This document shows, in pieces, positions 59,394 to 64,000 of a stretch of 64,000 nt of DNA; position 1 is the stretch's first letter, and the number at the start of each line of letters is the position of its first letter. The notes beneath the pieces are model-generated. The model was not told where the DNA came from. It saw nothing but the letters and a program-made list of their open reading frames with translations, and ran no database searches. The DNA is taken from positions 48,164 to 112,163 of the forward strand of contig JAOZSJ010000001.1 in assembly GCA_029939715.1 (NCBI GenBank). Reading direction: 5' to 3'. The position numbers and the translations under genes were made by a program. This stretch comes from 4572-123 sp002084545. GTDB taxonomy: Bacteria; Desulfobacterota; Desulfobacteria; Desulfobacterales; 4572-123.

Positions 59394-60554
59394 ATGTCAT
59401 CATCTCAAAAAAAAGCATCTCTGCAACCTGAAAAAATCAGGCAAAATCCCATGTATCTTTACCTCGTGGTATTGACCATCGGATCCACCATTGGCCTGCA
59501 GGCATGGACCATGCTTTTTAACAATTTTGCAGTCGAAGTCGCCTGTCTGGATGGCGACGGCGTAGGTATCATTCAATCAATCAGGGAAATTCCTGGTTTC
59601 CTGGCATTGCTGGCGGTCTTTGTTCTCCGCTATATCAAAGAGCACCGCCTATCAGCGCTGTCGATTCTGCTGCTGGGGATCGGCCTGGCCATTACCGGCA
59701 TGTTTCCCTCCTTTGCCGGTTTGGCCTTTACCACCCTGGTAATGAGTTTCGGCTTCCACTATTACGAAACCACCAACATGTCTTTAACGCTTCAGCATTT
59801 CAAAAAAAAAGAATCACCCTGGGTGTTCGGAAAGCTGTACAGCCTTGCGGCGGCATCCAGCGTCGCCATCGGGCTGCTTATTTTCCTGCTGGCACCTCTG
59901 CTTAATTTTACGCAGCTTTATTTCGTGATAGGTGTACTTATCATGGCATGTGCTTTGTGGGGGTTTGCTCAAAATCCTGCTAACCGCGAAACCATTCCCC
60001 AGCATAAAAAAATGATATTGAAAAAAAAATACTGGCTTTACTATTTTATCACCTTCATGGCCGGGGCCAGACGGCAAATTTTCATTGCCTTTGCCGTTTT
60101 ACTGATGGTTCAAAAATTTAAGTATTCCGTGCAGGAAATCACCATTCTTTTTATTATCAACAATACAATCAATTATTTTCTCAGTCCCTTAATCGGCAAA
60201 AGCATCATCCGCTTCGGCGAGCGCAAAATATTATCAGTGGAATACTTCAGCCTGATTTTCATCTTCCTGTCCTATGCCGTCACGGATTCAAAATTGGTTG
60301 TGGCCGGATTGTACATCCTGGATCATATCTTTTTTAACTTTTCCATTGCTATCCGCACTTTTTTCCAGAAAATGGGCGATCCCCGCGACATCGCCCCGAC
60401 AATGGCCGTCGGGTTCACCATAAACCACATTGCAGCGGTTTTCCTGCCGGCCGTAGGGGGTCTGCTGTGGGTGGTGGATTACCGTATTCCTTTCTTCGGC
60501 GGCGCGATTCTGGCCCTTGTTTCGCTCATGGTTGTTCAAAAAATTCGGATCTGA
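59394..60554 (+). CDS. MFS-type membrane transporter
   Basis: 386 aa from ATG 59394, chosen because GGAG lies 5 nt upstream; longer in-frame readings have no ribosome site. About ten to twelve hydrophobic helices, with MFS-like loops (IREIPGFLALLAVFVLRYIKEHRLS, in pieces; GKSIIRFGERKIL). The second half begins with a helix after MILKKKYWLYYFITFMAGARRQIF (in pieces). The substrate is unknown. It diverges from the GS-like gene across a short region with a direct repeat, so it may move the product of the KamA-like/GS-like pair; this is only context. Confidence 0.85.
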   Translation: MSSSQKKASLQPEKIRQNPMYLYLVVLTIGSTIGLQAWTMLFNNFAVEVACLDGDGVGIIQSIREIPGFLALLAVFVLRYIKEHRLSALSILLLGIGLAITGMFPSFAGLAFTTLVMSFGFHYYETTNMSLTLQHFKKKESPWVFGKLYSLAAASSVAIGLLIFLLAPLLNFTQLYFVIGVLIMACALWGFAQNPANRETIPQHKKMILKKKYWLYYFITFMAGARRQIFIAFAVLLMVQKFKYSVQEITILFIINNTINYFLSPLIGKSIIRFGERKILSVEYFSLIFIFLSYAVTDSKLVVAGLYILDHIFFNFSIAIRTFFQKMGDPRDIAPTMAVGFTINHIAAVFLPAVGGLLWVVDYRIPFFGGAILALVSLMVVQKIRI

Positions 60555-60682
60555 TTGTTTTTGTTGTTAAAACATAAAGCATCTATTCAGTACGCGGAAA
60601 CTCCCCTCCAACCCGTGGAAAAGTGACCCCAAACAGGGTAAAGCCGTACAGTTGTGCAAAAAAGATACTAATATTTGAGCAT

Positions 60683-60711
60683 TTGACAATAGGTAATTTT
60701 TTAGTTACTGT
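60683..60711 (+). promoter_or_regulatory. Putative promoter for the hydantoinase-like gene
   Basis: Perfect TTGACA (60683-60688), a 17-bp spacer, then a poor -10 TACTGT (60706-60711), about 55 bp before ATG 60766. Confidence 0.4.
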
Positions 60712-60765
60712 TTTTAGAATTTCTTTGCTGTTACTCTGCCAGATCGAATATTCAAGGATATAATT

Positions 60766-62454
60766 ATGATCATCGGATTAGATGTCGGCGGCACGCATGC
60801 GGATGTGGTACTTCTGGGAAACAAAGGCCTTATCAGAGAAGTAAAGGTGCCTACCGACCCGGCAAACCTTTTTGACACGGTGCTTACAGGGCTTGATAAA
60901 ATTACCGAAGGCATCAGCCCGTCGGATATTCACCGAATGGTTCTAAGCACCACATTGAGCACCAACGCCATTATAGAGAAAAAAACTACTCCGGTGGGAA
61001 TGATCGTTGCCGGGGGACCTGGTCTTGATCCGGAATTTTTCCGCACCAATCAGGACTATTACCCTGTAACCGGGTCCATTGATCATCGCGGACGTGAAAT
61101 CGAGCCTATAGACCCGGAACAGATCAAAAAAATATCCAGGCTTCTGACAAAAGCCGGTATCAGCCGTGTCGGCGTTATCTCTAAATTTTCAGTACGCAAC
61201 TCCGAACATGAGATACAGATCGCCCAATTGCTGGGCCGATCTTTTGAAAAAATATTCCTGGGCCACCGAATATCCGGCCAATTGAATTTTCCCCGGCGTA
61301 TTGCCACCACCTATCTGAACGCATCTGTCTATCCGATCCATAAAAATTTTTTCAATGCCGTAAAAAAATCCCTCAAGAAAAAAGGGCTTGATGTACCGAT
61401 TCATGTACTGAAGGCTGACGGCGGAACCATGAGTTTTGACGCTTCCATGAATTTCCCGGGCCAGACCATCTTTTCCGGGCCGGCCGCCAGCGTTATGGGT
61501 TCCATTGCCTTTGCCCCCGACGAAGAGGACATCCTTGTAATGGATATCGGCGGTACCACAACCGATATGGCCGTTTTGATCAATCATGTCCCTCTCCTGG
61601 CTCCCCTGGGCATTAACCTTGGCCCTTACAAAACCCTTATCCGCTCTCTGGAAACACACTCCATCGGCATCGGCGGCGACAGCGCCGTATCCGTTAAAAA
61701 CGGCCGGCTCACCATCGGACCGGAACGGCTCGGAAAACCGGCTGCCTTTGACGGCCCTGTCCCCACCCCTTCGGATGCGCTGCTGGTTCTGGGAATGATG
61801 AAAAACGGTGATAGAGACAAGGCTGCAAAAGGTCTGGAAAATATTGCCCGGCAGCTTGACCTTACACTTGAGGATACGGCCATGAAAATTTTTGATCTGG
61901 CCTGCAAAACAATTTTAAAAGCAGCCGGGGCCATGCTCGATCGCATTAACAGCAAACCGGTCTATACGATCCACGATCTCCTGGAGGGCCATATGGTCAA
62001 GCCCAAAAAAATACTGGTGCTGGGCGGGCCTGCACTTCATTTTGCAAAACATCTTGAAAAAATTTCCAACTATAAGGTGGGTGTAGTCCCTAGATGGAAA
62101 GTTGCCAATGCAATAGGCGCCGCCCTGGCAAGGACCACCTGTGAAGTGACTCTTTTCGCCGATACCCAGCAGGGTATTGCCGCAGCCCCTGAAGAAAATT
62201 TTTATGACAACGTGACGCAATCATTTTCAAAAAAAGACGCTGTAAGGCAAGCCTGCGGCCTGCTTGAAAAAAAGGCCATCCAAATCGGGTCTCATGCCGA
62301 AGATCTCGAAATAGAGGTCATCGAAGATATGGAATTTAATATGGTCCGGGGATTTAACACCACGGGGAAAAATATCCGGGTAAAAGTCCAGGTAAAACCG
62401 GGACTGATCCATGGATACGATCCCATTGGCGGAAGGCTGCTGGCAGACATGTAA
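60766..62454 (+). CDS. Hydantoinase/oxoprolinase (HyuA-like) family protein
   Basis: 562 aa actin-fold ATPase. Seen: the N-terminal phosphate loop IIGLDVGGTHADVVLL, STTLSTNAIIEKKTTPVG, the central IFSGPAASVMGSI, the second phosphate motif VMDIGGTTTDMAVL (about residue 262), SIGIGGDSAVSV, and VLGGPALHFAK. Family members hydrolyse 5-oxoproline or hydantoins or act in acetone/acetophenone carboxylation with a HyuB partner; no HyuB gene is present. The substrate is unknown. It is followed by the HDAC-like gene after 176 bp. Confidence 0.88.
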   Translation: MIIGLDVGGTHADVVLLGNKGLIREVKVPTDPANLFDTVLTGLDKITEGISPSDIHRMVLSTTLSTNAIIEKKTTPVGMIVAGGPGLDPEFFRTNQDYYPVTGSIDHRGREIEPIDPEQIKKISRLLTKAGISRVGVISKFSVRNSEHEIQIAQLLGRSFEKIFLGHRISGQLNFPRRIATTYLNASVYPIHKNFFNAVKKSLKKKGLDVPIHVLKADGGTMSFDASMNFPGQTIFSGPAASVMGSIAFAPDEEDILVMDIGGTTTDMAVLINHVPLLAPLGINLGPYKTLIRSLETHSIGIGGDSAVSVKNGRLTIGPERLGKPAAFDGPVPTPSDALLVLGMMKNGDRDKAAKGLENIARQLDLTLEDTAMKIFDLACKTILKAAGAMLDRINSKPVYTIHDLLEGHMVKPKKILVLGGPALHFAKHLEKISNYKVGVVPRWKVANAIGAALARTTCEVTLFADTQQGIAAAPEENFYDNVTQSFSKKDAVRQACGLLEKKAIQIGSHAEDLEIEVIEDMEFNMVRGFNTTGKNIRVKVQVKPGLIHGYDPIGGRLLADM

Positions 62455-62473
62455 GCTATGCATAAACCGGATT

Positions 62474-62597
62474 GAAAATTAAAAAGTGAAAAGTTATGGT
62501 ATCGCTCTCACTCAGGCGAGACGGGCGGGTCGCTCTGTCTTTTATGAATAAAATCGATAAAACGCCTTAATTTTTCACCTTTCAGTATTCACTTTTC
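62474..62597. repeat. Inverted heptad-repeat pair in the hydantoinase/HDAC gap
   Basis: Left arm: GAAAATT, AAAAAGT, GAAAAGT (62474-62494). Right arm in the opposite orientation: ATTTTTC, ACCTTTC, AGTATTC, ACTTTTC (62570-62597). Both arms have 7-bp periodicity, bracketing about 75 bp of unremarkable sequence. Confidence 0.7.
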
Positions 62598-62630
62598 AAT
62601 ATTAAATAACTATTACCTTCGGAGTAACTC

Positions 62631-63950
62631 ATGATGCAAGCCAGACATAAAACCGGACTCGTCTTTTTCCCGGCCTTCGACTGGGCTATCAGCCCGACCC
62701 ATCCTGAAAGAGAAGAACGGCTGCTCTACACTCAGGATCAGGTCTTTGAAGAAGGACTTCTTGATATTCCCGGTATCGAGGAATTCAAGCCGGACCTGGC
62801 CAACATCAGGGATGTTCAGAGAGTGCACTTCTGCGTACCGGATGTCTGGAACGTCATGACCGAATCGCATTTTATCAGCGCCGGCGGAGCCAAAACCATT
62901 GCCATGGCCGTGATGGATAAAAAAATTGATAAAGGCTTTGCCCTGGTCAGGCCGCCCGGCCATCACGCCATGCGTGTTGTTCATGGGTCCCGGGGATTCT
63001 GCAACGTAAATATCGAAGCCATTATGATCGAATTCATGCGTGAAGCATACGGCATTAACAGGGTCGCTATCGTGGATACCGACTGTCATCACGGCGACGG
63101 CACACAGGACATCTACTGGCATGATCCGGACACGCTCTTTATCTCCCTTCATCAGGACGGCCGCACCCTGTACCCCGGTACCGGCTTTGCAGAGGAACTC
63201 GGAGGTCCCAACGCCCTGGGCACTACCTTGAATATCCCTTTGCCGCCGCACACCTCCGAGGAGGGCTTTTTATACACAATCAACAATGTCGTGCTCCCTG
63301 TTCTGGATGATTTTAAACCGGATATCATTATAAACTCCGCGGGACAGGACAATCACTATTCCGATCCTATCACCAATATGAATTTTTCGGCCCAGGGGTA
63401 TGCGAAGATGACTGAACTGCTGCAACCCGACATAGCAGTTCTTGAGGGTGGATATTCCATTGAAGGTGCCCTTCCCTACATGAATGTCGGTATTATTCTT
63501 GCGATGGCCGGAATAGATTTCAGTAAGGTCAGGGAACCCAATTATAATCCTGAAAAAATGCGCCAGAATTCCAATGTCACTCAATGGATTTCTAAAACAT
63601 GCGACACAATCATGAAAAGCTGGCAGAGCAGAACCGGCAGGCGGGAGCAGTTCCGCAGGGGGAAAAAATTTGATGAACGCTCCCGAAATATTTTCTATGA
63701 TACCGATAACATAACCGAAAAACAAAACGAAAAAATACGGATATGCCCGGATTGCGCCGGAGCCTTGCGGATTGATTCAACATCCGACAAGAGGGTTCAT
63801 ATCCTGGCAGTTCACATCCCTAAAAAAGCCTGCTCCAAATGCCGGGAAACAGGTTACAAATGGTTTGATGCGGCAGATAAACACAGCTATGATCAAATCA
63901 TGCTCCAGGATCGCACAACAGGCGAATTTCATGAGAAAAATAAAAACTGA
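62631..63950 (+). CDS. Histone deacetylase-family amidohydrolase with C-terminal zinc ribbon
   Basis: 439 aa from ATG 62631, preceded by CGGAG. Members remove acetyl groups from lysines, polyamines or small molecules using zinc. Seen: RPPGHHAM (catalytic His pair, about residue 109), DTDCHHGDGTQD (Asp and His zinc ligands, about 149), SAGQDNHYSDP (second Asp), and LEGGYS. Bacterial relatives include acetoin-utilisation AcuC and acetylpolyamine amidohydrolases. Residues about 370-410 add CPDC and CSKC separated by 28 residues, a probable zinc ribbon not found in typical members. It follows the hydantoinase-like gene. Substrate unknown. Confidence 0.9.
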   Translation: MMQARHKTGLVFFPAFDWAISPTHPEREERLLYTQDQVFEEGLLDIPGIEEFKPDLANIRDVQRVHFCVPDVWNVMTESHFISAGGAKTIAMAVMDKKIDKGFALVRPPGHHAMRVVHGSRGFCNVNIEAIMIEFMREAYGINRVAIVDTDCHHGDGTQDIYWHDPDTLFISLHQDGRTLYPGTGFAEELGGPNALGTTLNIPLPPHTSEEGFLYTINNVVLPVLDDFKPDIIINSAGQDNHYSDPITNMNFSAQGYAKMTELLQPDIAVLEGGYSIEGALPYMNVGIILAMAGIDFSKVREPNYNPEKMRQNSNVTQWISKTCDTIMKSWQSRTGRREQFRRGKKFDERSRNIFYDTDNITEKQNEKIRICPDCAGALRIDSTSDKRVHILAVHIPKKACSKCRETGYKWFDAADKHSYDQIMLQDRTTGEFHEKNKN

Positions 63951-64000
63951 AACTTGCAACCCGGAACATGCATTCCACAACATGTAACCTCCAACACGGA

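Overview
The window reads as a chromosomal segment of an anaerobic Desulfobacterota bacterium, probably Desulfobacterales. This is inferred from gene families and their combination: citramalate-type isoleucine synthesis, a LexA/ImuB-like/DnaE2 cassette, a Fur-FeoA fusion, and CbiR next to CbiB. No rRNA, tRNA or other phylogenetic marker is present. The sequence looks like a draft or metagenome scaffold. It has two runs of exactly 100 N, and one of them is flanked by the same 55-bp sequence on both sides. I saw no CRISPR array, insertion sequence or prophage.

Layout. 1-9.9 kb: partial leuS (minus), then plus-strand housekeeping genes rng, a LysM membrane protein, yajC-secD-secF, dprA and topA. 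9.9-17 kb: a branched-chain amino acid operon, ilvB-ilvN-ilvC-cimA-leuA. It is preceded by a 33-codon Ile/Leu/Val-rich leader ORF with mutually exclusive hairpins (a classical attenuator) and closed by a strong terminator. 17-22.5 kb: a small Cys-rich protein, a membrane M48 protease with TPRs, heptanucleotide repeats around the first assembly gap, and a GAF-containing PilB/GspE ATPase. 22.7-31.8 kb (minus): phenylacetate-CoA ligase, enoyl-CoA hydratase, EamA transporter, AMIN-amidase, mutS, a LapA-like protein and a gap-truncated UPF0280 gene. 31.9-35 kb: two DUF1566 proteins (one cut by the second gap), a dGTPase-like HD hydrolase and an MltB-type transglycosylase. 35.2-42 kb: radA with a non-ATG start, rlmE, yebC and a radical-SAM protein on plus; nadA, lolA, an unknown gene and a thioredoxin on minus. 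42.3-49.8 kb: lexA, a DUF72 gene, a Y-family polymerase with a broken active site and dnaE2, facing cbiR and cbiB. 50-54.6 kb: a tiny membrane ORF, an ECF sigma factor with its anti-sigma factor, and a Fur-FeoA/feoA/feoB iron-uptake operon. 54.6-64 kb: an M48 lipoprotein gene with a 3' frameshift, a fossil metal-ABC permease fragment, a lipoprotein-type YidD protein, a KamA-like aminomutase beside a glutamine synthetase homologue with an altered substrate pocket, an MFS transporter, a hydantoinase-like protein and an HDAC-like amidohydrolase.

The three signals most worth following are: (i) the ilv attenuator, where segments 1/3 and 2/4 share sequence as the attenuation model requires; (ii) the KamA-like/GS-like pair, in which the known substrate-binding residues of both families are changed, suggesting a beta-amino-acid or amide product; (iii) the LexA-DUF72-ImuB-like-DnaE2 cassette lacking ImuA. 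Several intergenic spots also carry 7-bp-periodic tandem repeats placed just after stop codons.
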